From Xenorhabdus japonica (GTDB taxonomy: Bacteria; Pseudomonadota; Gammaproteobacteria; Enterobacterales; Enterobacteriaceae): a DNA stretch of 64,000 bases. Each line of letters starts with the position of its first letter. The first letter of the stretch is position 1. Shown piece after piece: positions 24,318 to 32,927 of this stretch. A program made the position numbers and the translations under genes. The stretch covers positions 1-64,000 of the forward strand of contig NZ_FOVO01000016.1 in the NCBI RefSeq assembly GCF_900115195.1, written 5' to 3'. The notes below the pieces were generated by a model, which saw only the letters and a list, made by a program, of their open reading frames with translations, did not search any database and was not told the DNA's origin.

Positions 24318-25322
24318 ATGACCGTTAGAAAATTATCTTCTGGTAAATGGATTTGCGAATGCTACCCCAATGGTAAAACTGGTACTCGCATAAGAAAGCA
24401 GTTCGCAACCAAAGGCGAGGCTATGGCTTTTGAGAGAAAGCTATTCCCCAAAAACGTCTCACCGGATAGCGTAAAACAGGCTATTAAATTAAGTAACCTC
24501 GTTGAACGCTGGTATGAAATGCACGGTAAAACGCTCAATTCGGGTCACTCACGAAAATCTAAACTGGATGCAATCTGCTTGCGATTAGGTGATCCCTATG
24601 TGACCGAGTTTGATAAAAATATGTTCGCGGTTTATCGCGAGCACCGCCTTAACGGAAAGTGGAATGCAAAAGGCAAAGCCGCTCCAAAACAAGCAACCGT
24701 TAACCGAGAACAATCTTACCTGCATTCCGTTTTTTCAGAGTTAAAAAGACTGGGTGAATGGGAAGGTAGCAATCCTCTTGATGGCGTTCGCCAGTTTAAA
24801 GAAGGCGATCAAGAGTTAGCTTTTCTTTATGACGAAGATATAAAGCGCCTGCTTGCTGCCTGCGATGAATCGAAAAATAAAGACTTGGGTTATGTCGTTC
24901 GCCTTTGCCTTGCTACTGGGGCAAGATGGGGAGAAGCGCAATCATTATCTCAATCTCAGGTGATGCCTTATAAAGTTACCTTTACTCAAACCAAAGGTAA
25001 TAAAAACAGAACCGTCCCTATTTCGAAAGATTTGTATGAGTTGCTGCCTAAAAGGCGTGGGGCGTTATTTTCAAATTGCTATGACGCATTTGAAGGGGCA
25101 TTAAAAAAAGCAGCTATTGATTTACCTACCGGGCAGCGCACACACGTTCTCAGACATACGTTTGCATCACATTTTATGATGAATGGCGGGAACATTTTGG
25201 TACTACAACAAATATTGGGTCATACTACTATTATGATGACGATGCGTTACGCACACTTCGCTCCAGATCATCTGGATGCAGCAGTCACACTCAACCCTTA
25301 CGACAAACTCAAAAAAAACTAA
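24318..25322 (+). CDS. Prophage tyrosine integrase (P2/HP1 type)
   Basis: The 334-residue enzyme has the catalytic set of tyrosine recombinases: Arg in LATGARWGEAQSL (~200), Lys in TQTKGNKNRTVPI, HVLRHTFASHF (His-x-x-Arg, ~275), LGHTTIMMTMRYAHF with the nucleophilic Tyr. The N-terminal arm-binding domain is present (MTVRKLSSGKWICECYPNGK). It ends 115 bp before the tRNA-Leu fragment, the normal integrase-attP spacing for HP1-like phages. Appears intact. Confidence 0.9.
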   Translation: MTVRKLSSGKWICECYPNGKTGTRIRKQFATKGEAMAFERKLFPKNVSPDSVKQAIKLSNLVERWYEMHGKTLNSGHSRKSKLDAICLRLGDPYVTEFDKNMFAVYREHRLNGKWNAKGKAAPKQATVNREQSYLHSVFSELKRLGEWEGSNPLDGVRQFKEGDQELAFLYDEDIKRLLAACDESKNKDLGYVVRLCLATGARWGEAQSLSQSQVMPYKVTFTQTKGNKNRTVPISKDLYELLPKRRGALFSNCYDAFEGALKKAAIDLPTGQRTHVLRHTFASHFMMNGGNILVLQQILGHTTIMMTMRYAHFAPDHLDAAVTLNPYDKLKKN

Positions 25323-25437
25323 AAACTCCAAAAAAAGTGGCGACGTAAATACACATTAATTTATATTTATATACATTAGTAAATATTAACTTGATATTTT
25401 TCAGTAAGTTACTGTTTTGTAAGTAACACATAAAATT

Positions 25438-25492
25438 TTTAAAATCCCTCGACCTTTAGGTTGTGCGGGTTCAAGTCCCGCCCTGGGCACCA
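25438..25492 (+). other. 3' fragment of tRNA-Leu(UAA), phage/island attachment half-site
   Basis: The bases match E. coli leuZ from the anticodon loop onward: TTTAAAATCCCTCG, a variable arm, T-arm GCGGGTTCAAGTCCCGC and the 3' end CTGGGCACCA. The 5' half is absent, so this is not a working gene. It is a duplicated att core left by integration at the 3' end of tRNA-Leu. It lies between two integrases and so marks the junction of prophage and neighbouring island. Confidence 0.82.
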
Positions 25493-25498
25493 AATATA

Positions 25499-25526
25499 AG
25501 TTTACTAACGTCTACACTAGTAAACT
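25499..25526. repeat. Inverted repeat beside the attachment site
   Basis: AGTTTACTA (25499-25507) and TAGTAAACT (25518-25526) form a perfect 9-bp inverted repeat just past the tRNA fragment. It may be an integrase arm site or a hairpin. Confidence 0.5.
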
Positions 25527-25540
25527 AACTCCTAGAAATA

Positions 25541-25570
25541 CCTGATAAATCAATCAGGCGTTTTCTTTTT
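25541..25570 (+). terminator. Terminator after the tRNA-Leu fragment
   Basis: CCTGAT-AAATCA-ATCAGG followed by CGTTTTCTTTTT. It resembles the native terminator of the tRNA gene, carried along with the att core. Confidence 0.6.
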
Positions 25571-25645
25571 AGGTCTACTCTAGTCTATTGCAATCAACAT
25601 GCACGGCGGGGCATAATCAGGGGCACCTACACTTCTATTTTAAAT

Positions 25646-26920
25646 GTGCCCCTTATAATGAAATTAAACGCACGACAAATTGAAACAGCAAAACCCAAAG
25701 AAAAAACCTACAAACTCACCGATGGTGGTGGTCTCTATTTAGAAGTCACGACACGTGGCTCGAAGTACTGGCGCATGAAGTACTACCGCCCCACTGATAA
25801 AAAAGAAGACCGACTGGCGTTCGGTGTCTATCCGGCCATCTCTTTAGCTGATGCTCGCACCAAACGAGATGAAGCAAAAAAGCTGATTGCTCAGGGTATT
25901 GATCCCAAAGCCGAGAAAAAAGACGCACATGCTGGAGTAAAGGGAAAACATACCTTTGAAAAAGTCGCCCGTGACTGGCACGCCAGCAACAAACGCTGGA
26001 GCGAAGATCACGGCAACCGCATTCTACGCAGCCTTGAACATTATATATTCCCGCATATTGGCAGGCTGGATATTTCCACTTTACGGACAAGCCAACTGTT
26101 AGCGCCGATCAAAACCGTTGATGCTGATGGAAAACATGATATTGCCCAGCGATTACAGCAACGTGTCACTTCCATCATGCGTTATGCCGTTCAGAATGAT
26201 ATCCTTGATTCCAATCCGGCTAATGATATGGCTGGTGCACTTTCTACTGTTAAATCTAAACATCACCCAGCCTTACCCCACGAACGTTTACCTGAATTTT
26301 TGAGCCGACTTTCTCGCTATCGTGGACGCTTAATCACCCGTATCGCGGTGGAGCTGACTGTATTAACGTTCGTCCGTTCCAGTGAATTGAGATTTGCGCG
26401 TTGGGAAGAACTCGACATTGAAAATGCAGTCTGGAAAATCCCGGCTACAAGAAAATCCATTGAAGGCGTTAAGTTTTCCGAACGAGGCATGAAAATGAAA
26501 ACGGAGCATATTGTGCCGTTGAGTCGCTAGGCTGTTACTCTGTTCAAGTCATTACGCGAACTGAGCGGTGACTGTGAAGTCATGTTCCCTAACGATCACG
26601 ATCCACAAAAGGTCATGAGTGAAAGCACGGTTAATAATGCCCTTCGGGGCATGGGATACGACACCAAAACCGATGTTTGTGGGCATGGGTTCCGAACAAT
26701 GGCTCGTGGTGCAATGGGAGAATCAGGATTATGGAACGATGATGCCATTGAACGACAGTTAAGCCATGTGGAAAGAAAAAATGTCAGAGCTGCCTATATT
26801 CACACGTCTAAACATCTGGATGAACGGAGACTGATGGTGCAGTGGTGGGCCGATTATCTGGATGCCAACCGCGAAAAACATATCACGCCGTATGATTTTG
26901 CTAAGAAACGCCGGAAGTAA
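25646..26920 (+). pseudogene. P4-type island integrase with an internal TAG
   Basis: A DUF4102 N-terminal domain (KLTDGGGLYLEVTTRGSKYW) and a catalytic domain are in one frame, but TAG at 26528-26530 interrupts it after KTEHIVPLSR. The expected codon is CAG (Gln). The second half holds GHGFRTMARG and SHVERKNVRAAYIH with the nucleophile, so the truncated product lacks them. True start probably ATG 25658 (MKLNARQIETAKP). Beside a tRNA 3' end, this is the integrase of a genomic island now fixed in place unless the stop is suppressed. Confidence 0.85.
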
Positions 26921-26964
26921 CATTAATTAATATTTATAATATACTGAATAAAAGATGATTTTTT

Positions 26965-27000
26965 AGACTTTGTTGGCACTACCAACAAAGTCTGCTTTTT
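26965..27000 (+). terminator. Strong terminator after the island integrase
   Basis: A 12-bp perfect stem AGACTTTGTTGG/CCAACAAAGTCT with a 5-nt loop, followed by TGCTTTTT. The rest of 26921-27240 has only the short remnant listed next. Confidence 0.75.
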
Positions 27001-27062
27001 ATACAACCCATAGTTGTATTATTTCATCTTTAATCTGATAATAGATGGATTAAAACATTTTA

Positions 27063-27158
27063 ATGATCAAGGTAATGCCGATTCCTATTGTACCTATCAA
27101 TGAGCAAAAGGAATACGAAGTTATTTCAGAAAAGGTAGCAACGTTGATTGAAAACTAA
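27063..27158 (+). pseudogene. Possible 3' remnant of a restriction-modification specificity gene
   Basis: A 31-codon frame reads MIKVMPIPIVPINEQKEYEV and ends IEN. 'PIP(I/L)xPxxEQKE' endings are common in HsdS-type and TaqI-like specificity domains. No other part of such a gene remains. Weak, but it fits a defence island with deletions. Confidence 0.3.
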
Positions 27159-27240
27159 TGCGAAGACAACGAGGCTACCAGCAACAATTTCTTATCGATC
27201 AGAAAAAAAAGCCTTTTCAGGCGAACTCTGAGGAGAGGAC

Positions 27241-29508
27241 ATGATCGGCGAAATCCAAATCAATTTACCGCTAGCTACCTACCAGAATCCTGCAAGGCTC
27301 AGTGATCTCCGCCGCATCAATTATATTTTTGGTGCAAACGGTACAGGTAAGACGACCATTAGTCGTGTGATTGCTCAAGCGCATGGCCATGAGCATTGCC
27401 AACTGCAATGGAAAAGTGGCATAGAGCTTGAGCGGATGGTGTATAACCGGGATTTCGTTGATCGAAACTTTAATCAGGATGGTCCTCTACAGGGTGTTTT
27501 TACCTTGGGTGAAAATCAGATTGAAGCTGAGCGCGAAATCGCTCGTTTACAGCCTGAAATAGCTAAAGTAACTGACCGAATATCAAGCCTTAATATCCAA
27601 TTAGATGGTTCGGATGAACACCCCGGTAAACGCAAAGAACTCGAAGACCTCGAACCTGCACTGCGTGATAAATGTTGGAAGCAGAAACAACTACATGACT
27701 CCTATTTTCAGACTGCATTCAGTAGGCTACGAAAAAACGCCGAGAATTTTAAAGTAAAGGTGTTAGCTGAGCAGGCATCGAATAAGGCTGAATTACTCAT
27801 GCTGGAAGAGCTGAAACAAAAAGCACAGACTATTTTTTCAGATAGCATTGAATGTACCACACTGCTTGAAAATTTGTTAGCCGATGATCTTGTCATCATT
27901 GAGGGAAATCTATTACTGCAAAAAGTGATTGTCGGGAGTCAGGACATTGAAATTGCAGCTCTCATCAACCGTCTGGGTAACAGTGATTGGGTAAAACAAG
28001 GTCGTAAGTATCACGAGCAGAACCCGGGGACATGCCCTTTCTGCCAGCAGCCAACGGATGATCATTTCTCTAATAATCTCGCGGCATTCTTTAGCGAAGC
28101 CTATGACAACGACATACAATCGCTAAAGGAGTTGCAAACGAACTACCAGAAGGCAAGCGACCGATTAACAGCTGCCATACAGCGCAATGTGGAAATTAAT
28201 AACCCGTTCCTAAATATAGATCTGTTTAATGCAGAATCCCAGGTGCTTGTTGAACGACTGAAAGTCAATCAATCCAAACTGGTAAACAAGCTTGATGAAC
28301 CAAGCCGAAAAATGGAACTGGAATCAGTTCAACCCCTGATCACACAGTTGCAGGCCTTGGTGATAGAAGCCAATGAAGCGACAACCCGTCATAACCAAAC
28401 TTTGGCTAATATTACAACTGAGAAACAGACATTAACTTCTCAAGTCTGGCGTTATGTATTAAATGAATTAGCCGACGACTTGCAGCAATATCATCAAGCT
28501 AAGGATCGCCTGACAAGAACCATTCAAGGCATGGAAAAAAGCCTGAGGGAAGAGAAAATACAGCTTCAAGGTCTGCAAAATCAAGTAAAAGAGCTGGAAA
28601 AACAAACTACATCTATTCAACCAACTATTTCAGCAATCAACGATCTACTACAGAAATTCGGTTTCCATTCCTTTTCTATCGCTAAGGCCGACGAAGACTG
28701 TCACTATCGAATAATTCGTGCAAACGGTGAGGATGCAGGCCGTTCACTGAGTGAAGGAGAAAAAACGTTTATCACTTTTTTGTACTTTTACTACCTCATC
28801 AAAGGGGCTCAATCCCCCTCAGGCATTACAACAAATCGGGTAGTTGTGTTTGATGATCCCATATCTTCGTTAGACAGCGATATTCTCTATATCGTCAGCA
28901 GTCTTATGAAAAGTGTGATGGATGAGGCAAGAAACCAGAGCTCTTCGATCAAACAGATATTTATACTGACTCATAATGTCTATTTTCACAAAGAGATCAG
29001 CTTTAATAGGAGCAGACCAGCCGATGGAGTACTCAATGAGGAAAGTTTCTGGCTGGTCAAAAAGCTACAGCATGGTTCAGTTGTTGAGCGTTATGAAACT
29101 AATCCAATCCGTTCATCCTATGAACTTCTATGGGAAAATGTGAAATCAAAAAACATTTCTAGTATCAGCCTGCAAAATACATTACGCCGCATATTGGAAA
29201 ACTACTTCACTATGTGGGGTGGAATGAGTAAAGATGAAATCTGTACACTCTTCGAAGGGCGTGACAAGTTGATTTGCCAATCTCTATTTTCCTGGGTCAA
29301 CGATGGCTCTCACTCAATTCATGACGACCTGTATATCAACCATGGTGAGCAAACCAATGAAGCATATCTTCGTGTCTTTCAAAACATCTTCGGTAAAGCA
29401 GGTCAAATTGGCCACTACAACATGATGACAGGAGCTACCATCAAAGACTCTGGTGGGTCAAGTATTCAATCTGTTGATCTAGCAATACACATGATAGCAT
29501 TCGATTAG
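27241..29508 (+). CDS. AAA_13/RloC-like zinc-hook ATPase, candidate antiviral anticodon nuclease
   Basis: The 755-residue protein has Walker A GANGTGKTT (31-39), long coiled coils (~90-180, 290-480) around a zinc-hook CPFC (~264-267), the ABC-type signature SLSEGEKTFI (~500) and Walker B VVVFDDPISSLDSD (~535). This layout is that of AAA_13 proteins including RloC and PrrC, which cut tRNA anticodons on phage attack. The C-terminus has R649-x3-E653 and H691 in the order of the PrrC R-x3-E...H triad, though family members without nuclease activity are known. The last ~18 residues come from the MITE that follows; the native end appears to be near HYNMMTG. AAGGAG-like GAGGAGAG precedes the ATG. 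Confidence 0.7.
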   Translation: MIGEIQINLPLATYQNPARLSDLRRINYIFGANGTGKTTISRVIAQAHGHEHCQLQWKSGIELERMVYNRDFVDRNFNQDGPLQGVFTLGENQIEAEREIARLQPEIAKVTDRISSLNIQLDGSDEHPGKRKELEDLEPALRDKCWKQKQLHDSYFQTAFSRLRKNAENFKVKVLAEQASNKAELLMLEELKQKAQTIFSDSIECTTLLENLLADDLVIIEGNLLLQKVIVGSQDIEIAALINRLGNSDWVKQGRKYHEQNPGTCPFCQQPTDDHFSNNLAAFFSEAYDNDIQSLKELQTNYQKASDRLTAAIQRNVEINNPFLNIDLFNAESQVLVERLKVNQSKLVNKLDEPSRKMELESVQPLITQLQALVIEANEATTRHNQTLANITTEKQTLTSQVWRYVLNELADDLQQYHQAKDRLTRTIQGMEKSLREEKIQLQGLQNQVKELEKQTTSIQPTISAINDLLQKFGFHSFSIAKADEDCHYRIIRANGEDAGRSLSEGEKTFITFLYFYYLIKGAQSPSGITTNRVVVFDDPISSLDSDILYIVSSLMKSVMDEARNQSSSIKQIFILTHNVYFHKEISFNRSRPADGVLNEESFWLVKKLQHGSVVERYETNPIRSSYELLWENVKSKNISSISLQNTLRRILENYFTMWGGMSKDEICTLFEGRDKLICQSLFSWVNDGSHSIHDDLYINHGEQTNEAYLRVFQNIFGKAGQIGHYNMMTGATIKDSGGSSIQSVDLAIHMIAFD

Positions 29509-29590
29509 TTCAATCGTCTTATTCTACTGGCTTTATTCGGCATTAAAATTGACTTTATAAAACCAGAATACACATATTGAATACATAACC
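29456..29590. mobile_element. 135-bp MITE, copy 2, at a recombination junction
   Basis: It is the same length as copy 1 with three base differences and the same ends (GGTCAAG... and ...ACATAACC). Its flanks, ACTCTGGTG and AAAACGTCG, are not a target duplication. Both flanking genes are broken at the element's edges. This is what remains when two copies recombine and remove the DNA between them. Confidence 0.82.
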
Positions 29591-30459
29591 AAAACGTCGG
29601 CTTCCGCGTCAGCCCCTTCGCTGATATCGTCAAAATCATCCACAGAGGCAATACCGCCGCCCGCGAATGCGTCACCGTCTCTCAGGAACTGAACGCCAGA
29701 CAGGGATGCGGATATGCCTTTGCCGTTGTTTTCGTAGGCGAAAATACTGATAGTCGCGTTCACGTAACAGCCGGAATACGGGCGGCCATCTTGTGCGGTA
29801 AGTGGAGTGCGGTCACGGTCAATAACCAAAGGGCGCGCTTTATTATTGGCAGAAATAAACATACAACCTGCGTAACCGTCATAATCGGGTTTATCATCGC
29901 CATCGCGGAAATTAAACCGCATATGATTCAGGGCACCGGGCGCATATAACATTAGTTGCTCATTTGCCTCGGTGTCCACTTTTACGCCTCGGATATACTT
30001 CAGGTCATGTACTTGCAGCTCACTACCCTTGATAATGATAGCGTCAGCCGTACCGAAAGAATTTTCAACGCCGATCACCTCGGAAAAATCGACGCGCTGT
30101 TCAATCAGCAATTCATTGCTCTGAGCCAGTGACCACACCGTTTCGACATATTCACCTACTGCCTCCACCATTTCCCCATTAACGCACGGTGTGTCAGGTT
30201 TAAGCAGGACGTTTTGCCCCAGATATTCGGCGGTAGTTTGCCCCATTGTGAATGGCTCGCCCGCCAGTGTTGGGTCTTGGCGATTACGCAGGACATTTGC
30301 AGCGAGGGTATGGACGGCTGTTCCCTTCAGTGCGAACGGTGATTCAGTGTTTGGAAATCCTGCTTCCATCGCCAGGCTGCCGTGACAGCGTAGCCAACGA
30401 TGTGCTGCTGAGGGTGATAGTTTTGCATGTGCCTCCGGCATGACTATTCCTCCACCCAA
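29591..30459 (-). pseudogene. DUF2800 phage nuclease (RecB-like), 3'-truncated
   Basis: An N-terminal part opens [22 protein letters not shown], near the canonical DUF2800 start (ATG 30441; an upstream in-frame ATG is at 30459). The PD-(D/E)XK-type region is visible: [35 protein letters not shown]. It runs into the MITE after DAEADV, about 290 residues in, where relatives continue for roughly another 80-100. It belongs to a lambdoid-type or plasmid-like recombination module, unrelated to the P2/HP1 prophage. Confidence 0.72.
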
Positions 30460-30743
30460 GCATCTTCGGCTAATTTTAGAACTTCAGCTAATTTCTCTTG
30501 AGGGATATCACCCAGTTTTTTAGCCCCGAATTTAGCCACGATACCCACAGCCTCGCTGCGGTAACCCCCTTTTGCCAGCCGCAAAAGTGTTTGTTGGGCC
30601 TTATCATAGAGTACGGTATAATCTGGCTCTGGCTCTGAGGTATCGGCTGTTTGTTTATCCTTATTTAATAGTAATACAGCAAATTCGCGGCGTTCGGTGA
30701 TACCGGGGATATCGTCCCAACTTTCGACCATTTCCAGACACAA
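30444..30743 (-). CDS. Phage protein upstream of the DUF2800 gene, probably 5'-truncated
   Basis: A frame of 99 codons ([20 protein letters not shown] ... [15 protein letters not shown]). The only start is a TTG, and the open frame continues upstream ([12 protein letters not shown]) to a TGA near 30797 without an ATG, so the 5' end has probably been lost. It abuts the DUF2800 gene as in intact phage modules. No function can be assigned. Confidence 0.5.
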   Translation of the reverse strand: MCLEMVESWDDIPGITERREFAVLLLNKDKQTADTSEPEPDYTVLYDKAQQTLLRLAKGGYRSEAVGIVAKFGAKKLGDIPQEKLAEVLKLAEDAWVEE

Positions 30744-30897
30744 ATCTAAAATAACAGATTTCGTCAGTGGCTTGCTAAGTCTGTTGATCTGAAGATCTGA
30801 TCAAGAGACAGGACTAGTCAACGGTGGTTCGTTGTTTTCTGTCTGATCATTGCTGAAATTTTAGAAACTATATAACGGGATATTATTACCCATAATG

Positions 30898-30932
30898 AAA
30901 TTAAAACCCCATTATTTAAATGAGGCTTATTA
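30898..30932 (-). terminator. Terminator after secreted protein 1
   Basis: Minus strand: CCTCATTTAAATAATGGGG followed by TTTTAA. It is nearly the same hairpin as the one after the paralogous gene at 31456-31486, so the gene and its terminator were duplicated together. Confidence 0.55.
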
Positions 30933-30959
30933 GGGAGGTGTAATAAGGAGATTTTTCTA

Positions 30960-31241
30960 TTACTTTACACCTTCATATTTACCAACATAAACATTCATTC
31001 CACAGACATATAATTTTTTAAATCCTTTTAAATACCATTTAATTCCATTTTCATGACGTACATCAAGAAAAACAATACCCTCTTTAACAAGATATTTAGT
31101 ATATATGCCATTATTGTATTCTTCAGGAGAAGAGTAACAATTGATCCAGGGAATATCTACGCTTGCCGATGCAGTCCCAATACCGTCAGTTAAGGTAATA
31201 CTTACGGCCAATGCTCCGCCTATTAATAATTTCTTAAACAT
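30960..31241 (-). CDS. Small secreted protein 1, unknown function
   Basis: From ATG 31241 (MFKKLLIGGALAVSITLTDG) about 93 residues with a clear Sec signal peptide ending near ASA. The mature part is about 67 residues with two Cys (INCYSS, YVCGMN). It shares the signal and the ending W-Y-x-K-G...G-x-Y with its neighbour. The ATG is preceded by AAGGAATGTTT. No known family recognised. Confidence 0.7.
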   Translation of the reverse strand: MFKKLLIGGALAVSITLTDGIGTASASVDIPWINCYSSPEEYNNGIYTKYLVKEGIVFLDVRHENGIKWYLKGFKKLYVCGMNVYVGKYEGVK

Positions 31242-31455
31242 AAAACATTCCTTCAACAATGTTGCAGCTTACGATTTGAATTTATCACTTATAAAATCAT
31301 ATTTGATAATGTGCGCTAAATATAAATCATCATCAGATGGTTTTGCCATTTCAAAATTTAGAAATTGCGTATATTTTTATTTCAAATTAGAATTTGAACC
31401 GATATTATGAAAGGGAGTTACAACAGGTTGATAAAAAAAGCAGAGGATATAATTA

Positions 31456-31486
31456 CGTAAAACCCCGTTATTTTAACGAGGTTTGC
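31456..31486 (-). terminator. Terminator after secreted protein 2
   Basis: Minus strand: AAACCTCGTTAAAATAACGGGGTTTTACG. Stem with T-run, matching the terminator of protein 1. Confidence 0.55.
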
Positions 31487-31556
31487 TAGTGTTCTGAAAG
31501 CCTATAATTAAGAGGTTTTTCGGTAAGGCTTTATCTTTTTTTACCTTATTTACTTA

Positions 31557-31817
31557 TTAACGTCTATAGTGACCAGCCCATATTCCGTTGCCACAATTTT
31601 TAATACTACCTTTAAAATACCAAGTGCTCCCATTATATTTAAATACGTTTGCAAAATTTCTATAAGGATTAACAACCCACATACTATCTCCCACAATAAG
31701 TTTATCAGTAATTCCTGTCCCTTCACAATAATATGTCCTTCCATCTGCCGATGCAGTCCCAATCCCTGCGATTAATGCTGCTGCTAATGCCCCAGCTGTT
31801 AATAATTTCTTGAACAT
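31557..31817 (-). CDS. Small secreted protein 2, unknown function
   Basis: An 86-residue protein with a signal peptide (MFKKLLTAGALAAALIAGIG, cleavage after ASA). The mature part is about 61 residues, with Cys in YYCEG and KNCGNG and a basic end (WAGHYRR). Paralogue of the gene to its left (WYFKGSIK versus WYLKGFKK). AAGGAGAATTG precedes the ATG, a strong ribosome site. Candidates are small effectors, inhibitors or toxins; sequence does not decide. Confidence 0.72.
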   Translation of the reverse strand: MFKKLLTAGALAAALIAGIGTASADGRTYYCEGTGITDKLIVGDSMWVVNPYRNFANVFKYNGSTWYFKGSIKNCGNGIWAGHYRR

Positions 31818-32189
31818 AACAATTCTCCTTTAATAATTTTTAAATTTTCAACTTAAATGTATCGCTTGCCATAACACATACTAAATCTAAATCACTACTA
31901 GATGACCTACAATTTTAAAATTTAGAAACCATCTATATATTTCATTCTGGATTATAAACCTAACTTCTATTATTGTGATTTATAACAAGTCATGATGATG
32001 CTATCAATTACATAAAGAAAGTTATTTATAATTGAAATTTGATTCACTGTTATTATATGGATTCAAATAGATTAGGATATTATTGAATCATTAACTCATT
32101 AGTGTTAGAAAAATTTGGTTGTTTTAATAAAAAGGCTATTGCTTCTGATAAATATAGATATTAAAAAAGTGGAGAAATTATAAAAAATA
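31818..32189. other. AT-rich intergenic region before the exporter operon
   Basis: No ORF or clear hairpin seen. It should contain the promoters of the leftward secreted-protein gene and of the rightward exporter-NRPS operon. I cannot single out -35/-10 boxes with confidence. Confidence 0.4.
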
Positions 32190-32927
32190 ATGGATCTTAT
32201 AAATTATATTCAGTCTACAGTACCAATATCACCTGTTATCAGTATGCAACAGTTAACCCGTGTTTATCAACATGGTGGAGAAAGCCAAACACCGGTTCTG
32301 AAAAATATCACGGCACAAATTTTTGCCGGTCAGAGTTGCGCTATTGTTGGAATATCGGGGTCAGGTAAAAGTACCTTACTGAATATTCTCGGTTTGTTGG
32401 ATAAACCAACCTCCGGGGAGTATTTTCTTTGTGGCATTGACATGTCAACAGCAAACGCTGACCTTCGTGCCAGGATGCGTAATAAAGAAATTGGCTTTGT
32501 TTTTCAAAGTTTTCATTTATTAGCTGGAATGACTGCCACAGAGAACGTCGCTCTGCCGCTCTTTTACCGTGGTATCCCAGCCTCAAAGGCCTATAAAATA
32601 GCCAGAGAAAAACTGCATTTGGTTGGCCTTTTACATCGTGCCGTTCATTACCCGGCAGATTTATCCGGCGGACAGCGACAACGAGTGGCTCTCGCCAGAG
32701 CATTGGTAGGAGAACCCTCGTTACTGCTGGCTGATGAACCTACCGGTAACTTGGATCAACAAACGGCAGAAGAAATTTTATTGTTACTTTCTTCTCTTCA
32801 TACAGACAAAGCGATGACGCTGGTCGTAATAACGCATGACCCTGTGGTTGCGAACCATATGCAGCGTGAATTACGTATCATTGATGGTCAATTGCATGAA
32901 ACCAGAGGTATGGCAATTCATGCATGA
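32190..32927 (+). CDS. MacB/LolD-type ABC exporter ATPase
   Basis: The 245-residue ATPase has Walker A GISGSGKSTLL (~52-62), Q-loop FVFQSFHLL, signature LSGGQRQRVALARAL (~158) and Walker B SLLLADEPTGNLD. A TGN-LD ending of Walker B and a MacB-type FtsX permease next door place it in the MacAB/LolCDE group. It powers a tripartite pump. The start MDLINYIQ has a modest site (GGAGAAATTATAAAAAATA), and an internal ATG before QQLTRVYQHGG is possible. Likely substrate: the product of the downstream NRPS (inference). Confidence 0.88.
   Translation: MDLINYIQSTVPISPVISMQQLTRVYQHGGESQTPVLKNITAQIFAGQSCAIVGISGSGKSTLLNILGLLDKPTSGEYFLCGIDMSTANADLRARMRNKEIGFVFQSFHLLAGMTATENVALPLFYRGIPASKAYKIAREKLHLVGLLHRAVHYPADLSGGQRQRVALARALVGEPSLLLADEPTGNLDQQTAEEILLLLSSLHTDKAMTLVVITHDPVVANHMQRELRIIDGQLHETRGMAIHA

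Noticed and set aside
21179-29590. The 135-bp repeats as attL/attR of an 8.3-kb element
   Set aside because: Copy 1 has terminal inverted repeats and its own 9-bp duplication, which marks a MITE; the interval also contains a separate tRNA-Leu att site and two unrelated integrases.
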